Shown here piece after piece: positions 27,517-37,719 of a stretch of DNA of 52,328 nt. Location: assembly GCA_022794255.1 (NCBI GenBank), contig JAAWEL010000019.1:1-52328 (forward strand). The letters are read 5' to 3'. Position 1 is the stretch's first letter, and each line of letters starts with the position of its first letter. The translations under genes and the position numbers were made by a program. The notes under the pieces were generated by a model. It was given only the letters and a program-made list of their open reading frames with translations. It did not search any database and was not told where the DNA came from. This DNA is from Lachnospiraceae bacterium. GTDB taxonomy: Bacteria; Bacillota; Clostridia; Lachnospirales; Lachnospiraceae.

Positions 27517-27938
27517 GATAACTCTCCAATCTTCATAAGTCCGGCATGGATCAGCTCCAAAAGCCTTTCATGACACCCGGTCAGGTATAAATAACCCACC
27601 AGGGCCTCAAAACCCGTGGCCATCCGGTAATCTCTCATAGTGGCATGTTTTGGCATTGTAGCAGATCTGGCATTTCTTCCTCTCTTGTAAATGGCCATCT
27701 CTTCCGCTGAAAGCTCATTAAAAATCTGCCCAATCAGCTCCGCCTGGGCCTGGGCTTTTACCAGAGCCGCACTCCTTTTATGCATCTTATTAACCTGCAT
27801 GTTCCCCTGATTCATCACCCTGGTGCGGATCAGCAATTCATAAACCGCATCTCCAATGTAGGCAAGAGCCAAAGGAGAGTAACTGTTTGCATCCATGTCC
27901 TGAAGCTGAAGAGCCTGTTTTATCATGCCCTCTTCCAT
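27513..27938 (-). CDS. mrnC: Mini-ribonuclease III MrnC
   Basis: Dimeric RNase III-like enzyme lacking the double-stranded RNA-binding domain; it matures 23S rRNA in Bacillus. Length of 141 residues is typical. Signature segments are PLALAYIGDAVYELLIRT, with the catalytic acidic residue, and FEALVGYLYLTG. The start at 27938 overlaps the end of cysS by 16 bases; an internal ATG four codons later is possible. Translationally coupled to rlmB downstream. Confidence 0.95.
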   Translation of the reverse strand: MEEGMIKQALQLQDMDANSYSPLALAYIGDAVYELLIRTRVMNQGNMQVNKMHKRSAALVKAQAQAELIGQIFNELSAEEMAIYKRGRNARSATMPKHATMRDYRMATGFEALVGYLYLTGCHERLLELIHAGLMKIGELS

Positions 27939-29353
27939 TTGACGCCCTCTCTGGTATCTTCCAAAATAATCCCCATGTCCAGAAGCTTACTTCGGATTTC
28001 ATCAGCCAAGGCAAAATTTTTCGCTTTTCTGGCCTGCTGACGGGCTTCAATCATAGCCTCAATTTCCTCGTCCAGCACCTCTTTATTTCTCTGGGTAATA
28101 ATCCCCATCACATCACAGAGCCTTTCCATCAAATCCTTCATAAATTCAATATATGCAAGGCTGCTGTCACCGGAAACAGTGGAATTGCTCAGCTTTACCA
28201 GCTCAAAGACTGCAGCAATGGCATCTGCTGTATTAAAATCATCGTCCATGGCTGCCTCATACTTAGCCGCAAGCTCTTTGGCCTGTGACATACAAGCCTG
28301 CTCCTTTTGGCTCAGCATATTCTCCATTTCAAAACTCTTTTGCTCTCTGGCTGTTTTCTCTGCCTCCCCCAGTCTTTCCACGCCTGTAAGTATTCGTTCC
28401 AGACCGTTTTTTGATGCCTCCATCAGCTCTGCACTGAAATTTAAAGGACTCCGATAGTGTGCGCTGAGCATAAAGAACCGCAGTACCTGCAGATCATATC
28501 TTTCACTGATCTCCCGCACAGTAAAGAAATTCCCCAAAGATTTAGACATCTTTCTATTGTCAATATTTAAAAAAGCATTATGCATCCAGTAAACCGCAAA
28601 AGGCTTTTCATTGGCAGCCTCCGACTGGGCAATCTCATTTTCATGGTGAGGGAAAATCAGATCCTCACCGCCGGCATGGATGTCAATCCGGTCTCCCAGA
28701 TACTTTTTGGCCATGACCGAACACTCAATATGCCAGCCCGGCCGACCCTGACACCAAGGGGACTCCCAGTAAGGCTCCCCTTCCTTTTTAGGCTTCCAAA
28801 GGACAAAATCTGAAGCGTCCTCCTTGCCCTCCTCCCCAGTCACCTTGATCTCCCGAAACCCTGACTGAAGCTCATCTAAATTCTTGTGAGACAATTTTCC
28901 ATAATCCTTAAAGGAACTAGTTCTAAAGTACACGGTTCCGTCCTGAGCGGCATAGGCATACCCCTTTTCAATCAATGTTCGGATCATATCAAGCATCCCC
29001 TCAATCTCCTGGGTGGCCTGGGGATGGGTGGTGGCAGGCTTTACATTCATACCTGCCATATCCTTTTTACATTCTTCAATATAGCGGCGGGAAATCACTT
29101 CTGAATCCACGCCCTCCTCTATGGCTTTTTTAATAATCTTGTCATCCACATCCGTAAAATTGGACACATAGTTGACTTCATAGCCCTTATACGCAAAATA
29201 TCTCCGAACCGTATCAAAAACGATCATGGGTCTGGCATTCCCGATATGGATAAAATTGTAAACCGTAGGACCGCACACATACATCTTTACCTTTCCTGGT
29301 TCAAGAGGCACAAACTCCTCTTTTCTTCTGGTCAGTGTGTTAAATATTTTCAT
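27923..29353 (-). CDS. cysS: Cysteinyl-tRNA synthetase
   Basis: Class I synthetase charging tRNA-Cys. Zinc-binding Cys in [18 protein letters not shown], which includes the HIGH motif; WHIECSVMA with the second zinc ligand; [16 protein letters not shown]; and the intact KMSKS motif in [11 protein letters not shown]. Length of 476 residues is normal. Start ATG behind AAAGGAG. No T-box is visible in the 21 bases to ispF, so it depends on read-through from upstream. Good synteny with Firmicutes (cysS-mrnC-rlmB). Confidence 0.98.
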   Translation of the reverse strand: MKIFNTLTRRKEEFVPLEPGKVKMYVCGPTVYNFIHIGNARPMIVFDTVRRYFAYKGYEVNYVSNFTDVDDKIIKKAIEEGVDSEVISRRYIEECKKDMAGMNVKPATTHPQATQEIEGMLDMIRTLIEKGYAYAAQDGTVYFRTSSFKDYGKLSHKNLDELQSGFREIKVTGEEGKEDASDFVLWKPKKEGEPYWESPWCQGRPGWHIECSVMAKKYLGDRIDIHAGGEDLIFPHHENEIAQSEAANEKPFAVYWMHNAFLNIDNRKMSKSLGNFFTVREISERYDLQVLRFFMLSAHYRSPLNFSAELMEASKNGLERILTGVERLGEAEKTAREQKSFEMENMLSQKEQACMSQAKELAAKYEAAMDDDFNTADAIAAVFELVKLSNSTVSGDSSLAYIEFMKDLMERLCDVMGIITQRNKEVLDEEIEAMIEARQQARKAKNFALADEIRSKLLDMGIILEDTREGVKWKRA

Positions 29354-29374
29354 GACAAATATTCTCCTTTATTT

Positions 29375-29941
29375 TTACTCCGTCACAAATTTTTGCCGCT
29401 CCCTGCACCCTGGACAGCAGCCTCTGGCCTGACTCATCCCCCGGTCATCCCCTACCATATCGCTTATCTCCAATAGCAGGGCCACAGCCTGAGCGGCAAT
29501 CCCCTGGCCATTTCCCGTAAAGCCAAGACCTTCTTCAGTAGTTGCCTTCACACTGATCCGCTCTGTCTCCAAGTGCAGGGCTTTGGCAATATTTTCCACC
29601 ATCCCGGGCCGGTATTCTGCCAACTTCGGCCGCTGGGCTATAATGGTTGCGTCAATATTTCCCACCACATATCCCTTTTCCTCTAAAAGGCTTGCCACTT
29701 CCCTTAAAAGGGCAATACTGGAAATCCCTTTATATCTGAGATCCGTATCTGGAAAATGCTGCCCAATATCGCCTAAAGCAGCCGCCCCCAAAAGGGCGTC
29801 CATTATAGCATGAACCAGAACATCCGCATCCGAGTGTCCCAGAAGTCCCTGCTCGAAAGGCACCTTCACTCCCCCCAAAATCAGGTCCCTGTCCTCTGTG
29901 AGCCGATGCACATCATATCCCTGTCCAATCCTCATAAGCAC
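29375..29941 (-). CDS. ispF: 2-C-methyl-D-erythritol 2,4-cyclodiphosphate synthase IspF, with C-terminal extension
   Basis: Catalyses formation of MEcPP in the non-mevalonate isoprenoid pathway. Metal-binding motif GQGYDVHRL, then [30 protein letters not shown] and [20 protein letters not shown] cover the whole enzyme in about 160 residues. About 25 further residues follow ([19 protein letters not shown]) that the family normally lacks; they include three Cys. The GTG at 29941 has the better spacing to GAGAGG; the ATG two codons later (29935) gives the canonical MRIG start. Adjacent to cysS. Confidence 0.95.
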   Translation of the reverse strand: MLMRIGQGYDVHRLTEDRDLILGGVKVPFEQGLLGHSDADVLVHAIMDALLGAAALGDIGQHFPDTDLRYKGISSIALLREVASLLEEKGYVVGNIDATIIAQRPKLAEYRPGMVENIAKALHLETERISVKATTEEGLGFTGNGQGIAAQAVALLLEISDMVGDDRGMSQARGCCPGCRERQKFVTE

Positions 29942-29969
29942 TCTTTTATCCTCTCTTTCCAGACCTGCC

Positions 29970-30917
29970 TCATACGATCACCTGCAGTCGCTTCTCAATA
30001 CATCGCAAGTGGATATCTGTCTGGCAATAGCAGTCCTCCCCGTCTGCATGAACCGGCATCGAACGCTCCACATGAATCCGCACCTCCTGGCATCCATAGA
30101 ACCGGACACCTCTATGATGAACTGCCTTTCCCAGCAATGCATCAGTCAGCACCGGAAGCAGCCCCTGCTTGGAGGAATTATGAACCACACAGATTTCCAG
30201 AAGTCCGTCCGTTCCATCTGCCTTTGGTGCAAAGCGGAAACCGCCTCCCTCAAAGGGGTGTATGTGAGCCGATATAAAATAAATGTGGTTAAATTCCACT
30301 TTTTTTGTCCCGTCTAACAGAAGGTATCCCTTAACCGGAGCTGCCTTTATATACTGCCAGAGCCCTGGCAATATATAAAGAAGTTTTCCGGATGCTCTGG
30401 GACATGCCCATCTTCTTCCAGCTTTTGTCTGTCTCCGGCCCCTTCTTTCTCTCAAGCTGTGACACACAGCCGCATCTAATCCCATCCCACTGCTGACCGC
30501 AAAACGGCGATGGACCGGTGATCCGTTTTCATAGGAAAGAACACCATAATCCAGCCAGATATGACGATGGGAGTGTAAAATTCTTTTCAGGCACCGTCCC
30601 GGATTTCGGGGCAGCTTTAAGCTTCTTGCGAAATCATTGCCCGATCCGGCAGGAATATACCCAAATACAACCTGCCCCTCAAAGGACAGGCCGTTTAAGA
30701 TCTCATTGACCGTTCCATCTCCGCCTACCGCCACAATGATACAGGGCTCCCGATTGCCCTCTGTCAGGCGGTTGGCAAACATCATGGCATCTCCAGGAGC
30801 CTGCGTTATCAATCCTTCATACTCGATTTCCAAACGCTTAAGCCGACATTCCAGCTTTCTCCACACTTTTTCCCCATGACCCCTATTGGCACTTGGATTC
30901 ACGATAAAATGGTACAT
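29970..30917 (-). CDS. Diacylglycerol kinase-family lipid kinase (YegS/DgkB type)
   Basis: Soluble lipid kinase of the DAGK catalytic family, ATP-dependent, membrane-associated. Motifs: the N-terminal [16 protein letters not shown], nucleotide-binding [16 protein letters not shown] and [14 protein letters not shown]. The C-terminal beta-sandwich ends with [10 protein letters not shown] use the ATG at 30917, just after GGAGG; the ATG at 30947 would place the ribosome site inside the gene. Exact lipid substrate cannot be told; recycling of diacylglycerol to phosphatidate is the common role. Confidence 0.9.
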   Translation of the reverse strand: MYHFIVNPSANRGHGEKVWRKLECRLKRLEIEYEGLITQAPGDAMMFANRLTEGNREPCIIVAVGGDGTVNEILNGLSFEGQVVFGYIPAGSGNDFARSLKLPRNPGRCLKRILHSHRHIWLDYGVLSYENGSPVHRRFAVSSGMGLDAAVCHSLRERRGRRQTKAGRRWACPRASGKLLYILPGLWQYIKAAPVKGYLLLDGTKKVEFNHIYFISAHIHPFEGGGFRFAPKADGTDGLLEICVVHNSSKQGLLPVLTDALLGKAVHHRGVRFYGCQEVRIHVERSMPVHADGEDCYCQTDIHLRCIEKRLQVIV

Positions 30918-31030
30918 GGAAACCTCCAGATACTGCAAAAACATCATTACTAAAAAAAGTATACCATAAAATCCGAAAAATGCCTAAGGAAATTTATATA
31001 AAATATCTGTTATATTTTATTTTCATTTTA

Positions 31031-31687
31031 TCATCCCAGCACTTTTTGCCGCACCGGTTTTCTGCTCCCTGCATAATTCTCCCCATAGACAAGTACACAC
31101 ATCATATAAGCTAAAATCATGGCTCCCATCACATCGATTGCCGAATGTTGCTTTAAAAACATAGTGGAAAGACAAATCCCAGTCATCAAAACAAAAGAAC
31201 CTCTTTTTATTCCCCTCTTGTTTCGCAAAGCCCCACTTCTCATCACCGCTGCATGGACTCCCAGAGAATTATATACATGAATACTGGGAAACACGTTGGT
31301 TGAGGTATCTGCCGCATGAACCAGGGAAACTAAATAGCTGCAAAAATTTTTCTCAGGATCCACAATCACCCGCAAATCCGTCCCGTTGGGAAAAAAAGTA
31401 CAGATCAGCAAACTGATCGTCATTCCTGTAAATAAAAAGGTACACAGCCGGTAATATTCCTGCTTGCTGGTAAAAAAGAAATACAGAACAAAGCCTGCCA
31501 CATAGACAAACCAAAGCAGATAAGGCACAATAAAATATTCACTAAAGGGGATATAGTCATCCAGCCGCACATGCATCACTGCATAATCCCTCACCACAGT
31601 CCGCTCCAAATATAAAAACCAAGGCAGATAAATAAATCCATAGCCCAATGCCCAGATATGACCATATTTTTTTAACAAGTTTTTCAC
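31031..31687 (-). CDS. PAP2-superfamily membrane protein
   Basis: Integral membrane protein of 218 residues with about six hydrophobic segments and PAP2-type phosphatase motifs: FPSIHVYNS as the Ser-x-His motif 2 and STMFLKQHSAIDVMG as motif 3 with catalytic His and Asp. Motif 1 (KxxxxxxRP) is not clear; PEKNFCSYL lies where it would be expected. It may act on a lipid phosphate or as an inositol/lipid phosphotransferase. Start GTG with AAGGTGA upstream. Own sigma-A promoter; next to the lipid kinase gene, suggesting lipid turnover. Confidence 0.85.
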   Translation of the reverse strand: MKNLLKKYGHIWALGYGFIYLPWFLYLERTVVRDYAVMHVRLDDYIPFSEYFIVPYLLWFVYVAGFVLYFFFTSKQEYYRLCTFLFTGMTISLLICTFFPNGTDLRVIVDPEKNFCSYLVSLVHAADTSTNVFPSIHVYNSLGVHAAVMRSGALRNKRGIKRGSFVLMTGICLSTMFLKQHSAIDVMGAMILAYMMCVLVYGENYAGSRKPVRQKVLG

Positions 31688-31725
31688 TTGACGTCACCTT
31701 TCTCCTTAAAAACAACTTTTTCGGA

Positions 31726-31754
31726 ATTATATCACACTCCAAAAAAGAGTACAA
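31726..31754 (-). promoter_or_regulatory. Sigma-A promoter of the PAP2 gene
   Basis: On the minus strand TTGTAC (31754-31749), 17-base spacer and exact TATAAT (31731-31726), about 40 bases before the GTG start. The stretch 31755-32036 up to the hsp20 promoter is very A+T-rich and holds no gene; an AT-rich inverted repeat AAAGATAAA...TTTATCTTT followed by TTTG lies at about 31984-32012. Confidence 0.8.
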
Positions 31755-32036
31755 TAGTGTTTCAAAAATGTTTAGAAAACCGACAGAATTTTCCAACCTT
31801 TTTTATTTTCCCTTTATCATATGGATTTTCACATATACCATCGGGTCATTTCTTCCTTATTATATGCAGCTTTCTGCACAAAAAACTTCCGTTTTCTTCT
31901 ATTTCGGTTCTCGTCCCGGAGATTTTCATGATTTTAGTAAAATTCAAGAATATTTTTTGTTATAAATCTTCACAAAATCAGGAAAGATAAAATCGATCAC
32001 GCTTTATCTTTTTGTTCACACACAATTCACATATTT

Positions 32037-32079
32037 TTAGCACTCACCCATTGACTTGGCTAATAATATATGTTATAGT
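32037..32079 (+). promoter_or_regulatory. hsp20 promoter with half-degenerate CIRCE-like element
   Basis: TTGACT (32051-32056), 17-base spacer, TATAGT (32074-32079). Overlapping it is TTAGCACTC (32037-32045), an exact CIRCE left half, followed after exactly 9 bases by CTTGGCTAA (32055-32063), which keeps only GCTAA plus one G of the right half. HrcA control is plausible but not certain. Confidence 0.6.
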
Positions 32080-32158
32080 TCATATATAGCAAATAAAACA
32101 TATCAAACAGCTGCTGCCAGCTGGCCAGGCAGCTCCACAATAAAAGGAGGAATTCATT

Positions 32159-32599
32159 ATGTTATTTACACCATCAAGAAGACACACAGGCTTTGATTTA
32201 TTTGATGATTTTTTCAATGACCCATTTTTCACCGCTCCGGTCAATCAGTCCATAAACACCATCATGCGCACAGATGTGAAAGATGACGGAAGCAGCTATC
32301 TGTTAGACATTGAGCTCCCCGGATTTAAGAAGGAGGATATCCGCGCCGAACTAAAGGAGGGCTATTTAACCATCAGTGCCTCCCGTCAGGACAACACGGA
32401 TGAAAAGGACACAAACGGCAAGGTGATCCGCCAGGAGCGCTACAGTGGTTCTTGCAAAAGAAGCTTCTATGTAGGTGAGGCCTTAAAGCAAGAAGACATT
32501 CATGCTCATTTTGAAAATGGTATCTTAAAGCTTATGCTCCCCAAGAATGCCCCCAAAACCGTGGAGGAAACTCCCCGATATATTGAGATCAGTGGCTGA
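32159..32599 (+). CDS. hsp20: Small heat shock protein (Hsp20/alpha-crystallin)
   Basis: ATP-independent holdase of 146 residues. N-terminal arm GFDLFDDFFNDPFF, then the alpha-crystallin domain (residues 37-135) with YLLDIELPGFKKEDIRAEL, the strand region GYLTISASR and the ending FENGILKLMLPK, with a C-terminal IEIS in place of the usual IxI. Start ATG behind AAAGGAGG. Monocistronic, with its own promoter and terminator. A leader of about 75 bases contains a GC-rich hairpin (AGCTGC...GCAGCT). Confidence 0.96.
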   Translation: MLFTPSRRHTGFDLFDDFFNDPFFTAPVNQSINTIMRTDVKDDGSSYLLDIELPGFKKEDIRAELKEGYLTISASRQDNTDEKDTNGKVIRQERYSGSCKRSFYVGEALKQEDIHAHFENGILKLMLPKNAPKTVEETPRYIEISG

Positions 32600-32610
32600 C
32601 CTTTGACAAT

Positions 32611-32656
32611 AAACTCCGGCAAACATAACAAAATACGTTTGCCGGAGTTTTCCTTT
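32611..32656 (+). terminator. Terminator of hsp20
   Basis: Perfect 14-base arms AAACTCCGGCAAAC/GTTTGCCGGAGTTT (32611-32624, 32637-32650) followed by TCCTTTTC. It is also positioned to end the convergent response-regulator transcript. Confidence 0.92.
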
Positions 32657-32661
32657 TCGCA

Positions 32662-33294
32662 TCAATCTAACCCGCTCTTTACTGTAAATACTGCCAGCTG
32701 GGTCCTATCCTTTAGCTTCAGTTTCTCCAAAATACGGGATATATGGTTTCTCACGGTTCCTTCTGCCAAAAAAAGCTCTGCTGCAATCTCCCTATTATCC
32801 ATCCCCCTGGCCACACACTGCATAATCTCCCTTTCCCTGGGTGTGATACCCTCCACCTTCCCAGCCTTTTCCTTCCCTGAAAAAATCTGCCTGCGCATCT
32901 CCTCAAAAACACTATCGCCAAACACCCGGATCCCCGCACAAACCGCCTTTACAGACTGAATAACCCGGCTATCCTCCATCTCCTTGAGAATGTAACCGTC
33001 AGCTCCGCTTTCGATTGCTGCCTCCACGGTCTCCCTGTCATCAAAGGTCGTCAGCACCAAAATCTTGATCCGGGGAAAATCTGCCTTTATTTTCCTGATT
33101 CCCCAGCTTCCGTCATACTCCGGCATCCGCATGTCCATCAAAACTACATCCGGCTCTTTTGTTCTGCACAGCTCCCACGCCTCCCGGCCATCGGCGGCAA
33201 GCCCTACCACCTGCAGTTCCTCATCTCGCAGGAGAATCGCCTCCAGGCCCTGCCGCAAAATCTGGATATCATCTGCAATCACTACCCGAATCAT
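32662..33294 (-). CDS. NarL/LuxR-type response regulator
   Basis: Two-component transcription factor of 210 residues. Receiver domain: acidic pair in VVIADDIQ, phospho-acceptor Asp in VVLMDMRMPEYDG, switch Thr in LVLTTFDD and Lys in GYILKEM. C-terminal LuxR helix-turn-helix: GITPREREIMQCVARG and AEGTVRNHISRILEKL. It lies 47 bases downstream of the histidine kinase gene and is its evident partner. Target genes unknown. Confidence 0.95.
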   Translation of the reverse strand: MIRVVIADDIQILRQGLEAILLRDEELQVVGLAADGREAWELCRTKEPDVVLMDMRMPEYDGSWGIRKIKADFPRIKILVLTTFDDRETVEAAIESGADGYILKEMEDSRVIQSVKAVCAGIRVFGDSVFEEMRRQIFSGKEKAGKVEGITPREREIMQCVARGMDNREIAAELFLAEGTVRNHISRILEKLKLKDRTQLAVFTVKSGLD

Positions 33295-33341
33295 ACGATT
33301 TCACCATCCTTTCAACCATACTTGTCCCTTCGTCTTGGCTT

Positions 33342-34988
33342 CTATTTTCTGTATTCTGTAGGCAGGCAGATATATATCTGAAATCCTTCTCCCTCTGATG
33401 ATAAAAATCTCACCTGACCCCCTGCCTCCTCCACCCGGTTTCGGATCCCCTTCATCCCATTGCTCTCCACAATATAATCACACCCTTGTCCATTGTCAAA
33501 AATATACATGGAAAACTGATCCTCCTCAAATTTCAATATCACATCCATGTGGGTGGCATGGGCGTATTTCAGGCAGTTGGTAACTGCCTCCCGAAAACAC
33601 TCATATGCCACCACAGACAAGTGGGAATACCCTGCCCCGTCTTCTCCCTGAACATTGACCTCCACCTCCAGCTCCTTTACCTGTTTTGCCAACCGGCATA
33701 TCTGCTGAGTTACCATTTGGCTGTCCTCCTTTTGGCGAAGTTGGTTGATGGAAATGCGCAGCTCCCGGATTCCGTGTACGGTCAAAGCCTGAGCCTGAGA
33801 CAGATATTCTTCCATCCTGTCTGGCCAAATCAGCTCTCCCTCTGTCTGGCTGTTCTCCCACTCTACCCGCGCCAGACGCAAAAGAGATTGAATCATGGTA
33901 AGGGTATGTCCGGTGGTATCATGAACTTCCTGCGCAATCCGATTGCGCTCCATCTCTACAGCAAGCCTTCTGGCAGATACTTCCAGCTCTCTGCTCTGTC
34001 TCATCCGTTCATAATATTCCCTCACATCCGACAAAAGAAATATACCAGCAGCAAACTCCTTCCCTTTATGTTTCTCTATATATTGCTTTATCTGGATCTT
34101 TCCTCCGTTTTCCAGAGTAAATACCGGTTCCTTTGTCACCATCTCCCTCTCTGGCTCTGTGACAATCCCCTGACCGGCCAGCTGCCTTCTTATATGATCA
34201 AAATCATCTCCCTCCCGAATGCCCAGCCATTCCCTTGCCGACTCATTGCAGTAAACGATCATCCCCTGCCGGTTGTAGATAGCAACTCCCTCTGCAATGG
34301 AGGAGAAAATCTGTCCGAAAGCCAGGCTGTTTATATCAAGAAAATCATACCGCAACACAGCCAGAAGCATAATAAAGCTGGAAAGGGCAAAGGCCAGAGG
34401 CGTGAGATCAAAGGAGGTCCCTGCCCACCCAGACAGATACAAAAGGTTAAATCCCAAAGGAATTGACGCAGACAAGAGAATCACTGCAAGATGGATCGCT
34501 GCCACCCGCTTTTTCCAAAATTCCCTCAGCACCACACCCATACCCAACAACACACAAAAATAGGTATAGCCCATATGGAAAAAGAACACCCATCCGTACA
34601 AAACCTGATCCACTTCAAAATACCGGTAAAACTGATGGTGCCATTCATTTGTCAGAAACATGAGATAATTGCAGATCGAAACTCCAAACAGAAGCATCTG
34701 ATGCCTCCGATAAAGCTGATTTCTGCAATAAGAGAAGGAAAAAGTCAGCCATGCAGGCCCGATCAGGCTGATTCCCAGATAAGAAATCCCATAAGCTAAG
34801 TATTTCGTCTCCTTTGTCACGGGAAATCCCAGAAAAATCTGGGGAACACACCAGACAATGACCAAAAGCTGGCAGGCTGAAAGGGCCAGGGTCGTCCCGC
34901 TTCGCTCTGCTTTCAAAAGTAGCCACCTGCAGCTGTAGACTGAAAGGCCAATGGTAAATATATACAGAACCATCAACAATGTCTCCAT
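33342..34988 (-). CDS. Membrane sensor histidine kinase (HisKA_3/7TM type)
   Basis: Sensor kinase of 548 residues. The N-terminal 225 residues hold about seven membrane helices, as in the His-kinase 7TM sensor domain. A PAS-like domain follows (residues 235-320, AIYNRQGMIVYCNESAREWLG). The HisKA_3 dimerisation helix carries the phospho-His (RIAQEVHDTTGHTLTMIQSLL shown in part), and the ATPase domain has NCLKYAHA and DNGQGCD. Start ATG behind GGAAGGAGAG. Signal unknown; it feeds the LuxR-type regulator directly downstream. Confidence 0.94.
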   Translation of the reverse strand: METLLMVLYIFTIGLSVYSCRWLLLKAERSGTTLALSACQLLVIVWCVPQIFLGFPVTKETKYLAYGISYLGISLIGPAWLTFSFSYCRNQLYRRHQMLLFGVSICNYLMFLTNEWHHQFYRYFEVDQVLYGWVFFFHMGYTYFCVLLGMGVVLREFWKKRVAAIHLAVILLSASIPLGFNLLYLSGWAGTSFDLTPLAFALSSFIMLLAVLRYDFLDINSLAFGQIFSSIAEGVAIYNRQGMIVYCNESAREWLGIREGDDFDHIRRQLAGQGIVTEPEREMVTKEPVFTLENGGKIQIKQYIEKHKGKEFAAGIFLLSDVREYYERMRQSRELEVSARRLAVEMERNRIAQEVHDTTGHTLTMIQSLLRLARVEWENSQTEGELIWPDRMEEYLSQAQALTVHGIRELRISINQLRQKEDSQMVTQQICRLAKQVKELEVEVNVQGEDGAGYSHLSVVAYECFREAVTNCLKYAHATHMDVILKFEEDQFSMYIFDNGQGCDYIVESNGMKGIRNRVEEAGGQVRFLSSEGEGFQIYICLPTEYRK

Positions 34989-35076
34989 TCTCTCTCCTTC
35001 CTTGTATAATCGTAATCATACACAATGCTGAACAAAGGGGCACGGATTCTGTTTTCCATACCCCCATCCACTTTGC

Positions 35077-35110
35077 CAAAAAAGACTGCTGCAAAAACTC
35101 TGCAGCAGCC
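35077..35110 (-). terminator. Terminator after the secreted WG-repeat protein
   Basis: Arms GACTGCTGCA and TGCAGCAGCC (35084-35093, 35101-35110) followed on the minus strand by TTTTTTGG. It separates the secreted protein from the kinase-regulator pair. Confidence 0.88.
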
Positions 35111-35145
35111 TTCCCTACAAGCTCTCATGGCTTCAAGTATCATCA

Positions 35146-35871
35146 TCACCGAATGCAATTTTGTACAAATTCGTCATTACTTGAAAATTCTCTTCCTGCT
35201 CCTTCCAAAACAACCACAATCCGAATCTCCGATCCCACAAAATTCGTGTAGAACTCAACTGGAACCTCCCTGCCCTGGTCATTTGTAGCTTTATAGGAAT
35301 AGCAATACCAGGCACCGGTGGAAAATGACTTGGTTGAAGAAGAAACCTTGAACATGTTTTCCCCAATCTCATCCGTCAGTCCCTGTACCACCTCATCACT
35401 TACCATTTTCAAAGCGCTTTCTCCAAACAGATCCCGCACCTCTGAAATGCTATCCTCCTGAATAGCCATAACTAAGACACCCTGATCCGATCCGTTTTTC
35501 TCATTTAATGTAATGCCGGTTCCTTCCTCGTCCCTCTCCCATTCATAACCATTTGGAATAACCACCCTTGTGTTGGACACAGTCACCTCTGCCTCTCTCG
35601 TCTGTACCTCCCCATTGACTGTCCACGCTCCGCTGTCATCCACTGTATAATTGTCTGGTGTTGTGGTGGCGGTCAGACAATAACCCCGATCATTAAAATA
35701 GTAGCTTTTTCCGTCAACCCAGTACCAGCCTCCGGACAAATAGCTGCCATTTGTATTCTGGTAAAACCATCCGGTTGTGTCCTGCTTCCACTCCCCTGCA
35801 AAACTGCAAAAGGAAGATGCTAGGGCCAGTACGCCAGTCAGCGCCATAATAATTATTGCTCTTTTCTTCAT
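35146..35871 (-). CDS. Secreted protein with wall-binding-like repeat
   Basis: Exported protein of 241 residues. A signal peptide (KKRAIIIMALTGVLALASSFCSFA) is followed by a choline/cell-wall-binding-like repeat pair, WKQDTTGWFYQNTNGSYLSG and GWYWVDGKSYYFNDRGY, then a domain of about 160 residues that I do not recognise (RVVIPNGYEWERDEEGTGITL; FKVSSSTKSFSTGAWYCYSY). Probably wall-attached on the surface. Start ATG with GAAGGAGAAG upstream. Located between the chemoreceptor and the two-component system, each with its own signals. Confidence 0.85.
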   Translation of the reverse strand: MKKRAIIIMALTGVLALASSFCSFAGEWKQDTTGWFYQNTNGSYLSGGWYWVDGKSYYFNDRGYCLTATTTPDNYTVDDSGAWTVNGEVQTREAEVTVSNTRVVIPNGYEWERDEEGTGITLNEKNGSDQGVLVMAIQEDSISEVRDLFGESALKMVSDEVVQGLTDEIGENMFKVSSSTKSFSTGAWYCYSYKATNDQGREVPVEFYTNFVGSEIRIVVVLEGAGREFSSNDEFVQNCIR

Positions 35872-35956
35872 AACACTTCTCCTTCTAACTTTTTCTCAAT
35901 TGTACCATATAAAATTAGGATTTTCATCAACAATCCGCAAAATTTAAAAAATACCT

Positions 35957-37663
35957 TTAGATCCCCCTGGCACCGCCTTTTAGCTTAAACCTTTCCACCA
36001 GGCTCTTCATAATCTGGGACTGGCTGGATAGTTCTTCGCTTGCGGCGGCACTTTCCTCAGCAGTAGCCGAGTTTGTCTGCACCACACTGGAAATCTGGTC
36101 AATTCCCATAGTAACCTGGGAGATGGAATCGGCCTGGGCATTGCTGGCCTGGGAAATCTGTCCGATAATGCCTGCCATTTCGTTTACGCCATGTACTGCC
36201 TGAAGCAGGGACTGAGCTGTCTCATCAGCAATCCGGGTTCCGTTCTCCACTGCCTTTAATGAATTTTCAATCAAAGCAGCCGTGTTCTGTGACGCCTCTG
36301 CGCTTTTACTTGCCAAATTGCGAACCTCATCAGCTACTACAGCAAACCCTTTCCCGGCAGCACCTGCCCGGGCGGCTTCCACAGCAGCATTGAGAGCAAG
36401 AATGTTAGTCTGGAAAGCGATATCTTCAATTGTCTTAATGATTTTACCGATTTCATTGGAGCAGTTACTGATATCTCCCATCGCCTGTATCATCTGCTGC
36501 ATTTTTTCATTGCTCGCATCCATTTCCCTACTAATGCTGCCTGCCTTGTCATTGGCTTGCCGGGCATTGTCTGCGTTCTGCTTCACCTTGTTGGAGATTT
36601 CATTAATGGTGGAAGCAAGTTCCTCCACAGAGCTTGCCTGTTCCGTTGCCCCCTGGGAAAGGGCCTGGGCACCGCTTGATACCTGTTCGGAACCGCTTGC
36701 AACCTGTGCGGAACTTTGGTTGATTTGCAGCATAGTTTCATTGAGCTTGTCCGCAATGCCCCGGAAAGAAATAAGCAGGGGATGAAAGCCGCCTGTATAT
36801 TCTTCTTCACAGACAGAATCCACGGTAAAATCTCCGGCAGCCATTTTGGCCAGGAATTTATTTTCATCATCAATGATAACCCGAAGCTTACGGATCAATC
36901 TGCGTACCTGCTCAGCCAAAACACCCAGTTCATCCTTAGAGGTATAAGAAATCTCCACATCCAGATCGCCTTCTGCCATTCTTATAGCGGCGCTCTCAAT
37001 TTCGGAAATAGGGGTCTTGATCAGACGTATTACCACAAATGAAAAGTAAACTCCCACAAGAAGGATTACAATGATAATTGCTACCATAAGGAGAGTGGCT
37101 GTTCGATAAAGGAAAAAGCTTTCCTCTGTTGCATCATCACTGCCTTCTGTATTGTAGATGATAATATCATTAAAAGCACTGTTTAAAGAATTGTAAAGTG
37201 CTACACATTCACCTTCCAGGATGGCACGGGCTTCTTCCGCTCGGCCCTGTTTGGCTAATGTCATGATTTCTTCATCTGCCTTATCGTACTGAGTCCACAA
37301 ATTCCTGGCATTCTCGTAGAAATTTCGTTCCTCCTCGTCAATTAATTCTCCGTATGTGGTTAAGAGGGTGTCCATCTCTGCCTTTTCCTTTTGAAGGTAC
37401 TGAAGGCTGGATGCTTCTGCGTCATCGGAAATCGCAGTAAGGTACCCTAATTCGTTCAGACGGATATTAGAAAGGGTGGTGGCTAAATCCCTTGCTGTAT
37501 TAATACTGGGAAGCCAGCTTGTTGAAATATCACCTGTCATGTCATTCATCCGGCCCATAAGATTAAATGACATTCCACCAATCACAAGCATGCCTATCAG
37601 GGCAACTCCTATGAGGATATAAAGTTTCAATCTGATTTTTAAATTTCGTATGTAGTTGATCAC
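35957..37663 (-). CDS. Methyl-accepting chemotaxis protein
   Basis: Membrane chemoreceptor of 568 residues. First membrane helix ([20 protein letters not shown]), a four-helix-bundle-type sensor domain (residues 35-185), second helix ([20 protein letters not shown]), HAMP domain ([19 protein letters not shown]) and cytoplasmic signalling domain with the hairpin-tip consensus [20 protein letters not shown] and [13 protein letters not shown]. Start GTG at 37663 has AAGGAGG 8 bases upstream. A sigma-D promoter lies upstream, tying it to the flagellar regulon. Ligand unknown. Confidence 0.97.
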   Translation of the reverse strand: MINYIRNLKIRLKLYILIGVALIGMLVIGGMSFNLMGRMNDMTGDISTSWLPSINTARDLATTLSNIRLNELGYLTAISDDAEASSLQYLQKEKAEMDTLLTTYGELIDEEERNFYENARNLWTQYDKADEEIMTLAKQGRAEEARAILEGECVALYNSLNSAFNDIIIYNTEGSDDATEESFFLYRTATLLMVAIIIVILLVGVYFSFVVIRLIKTPISEIESAAIRMAEGDLDVEISYTSKDELGVLAEQVRRLIRKLRVIIDDENKFLAKMAAGDFTVDSVCEEEYTGGFHPLLISFRGIADKLNETMLQINQSSAQVASGSEQVSSGAQALSQGATEQASSVEELASTINEISNKVKQNADNARQANDKAGSISREMDASNEKMQQMIQAMGDISNCSNEIGKIIKTIEDIAFQTNILALNAAVEAARAGAAGKGFAVVADEVRNLASKSAEASQNTAALIENSLKAVENGTRIADETAQSLLQAVHGVNEMAGIIGQISQASNAQADSISQVTMGIDQISSVVQTNSATAEESAAASEELSSQSQIMKSLVERFKLKGGARGI

Positions 37664-37719
37664 ACCTTCAGCCTCCTTATATGTTCTGCTTCCTAATTAT
37701 GCACAGCATTTTTAATATT

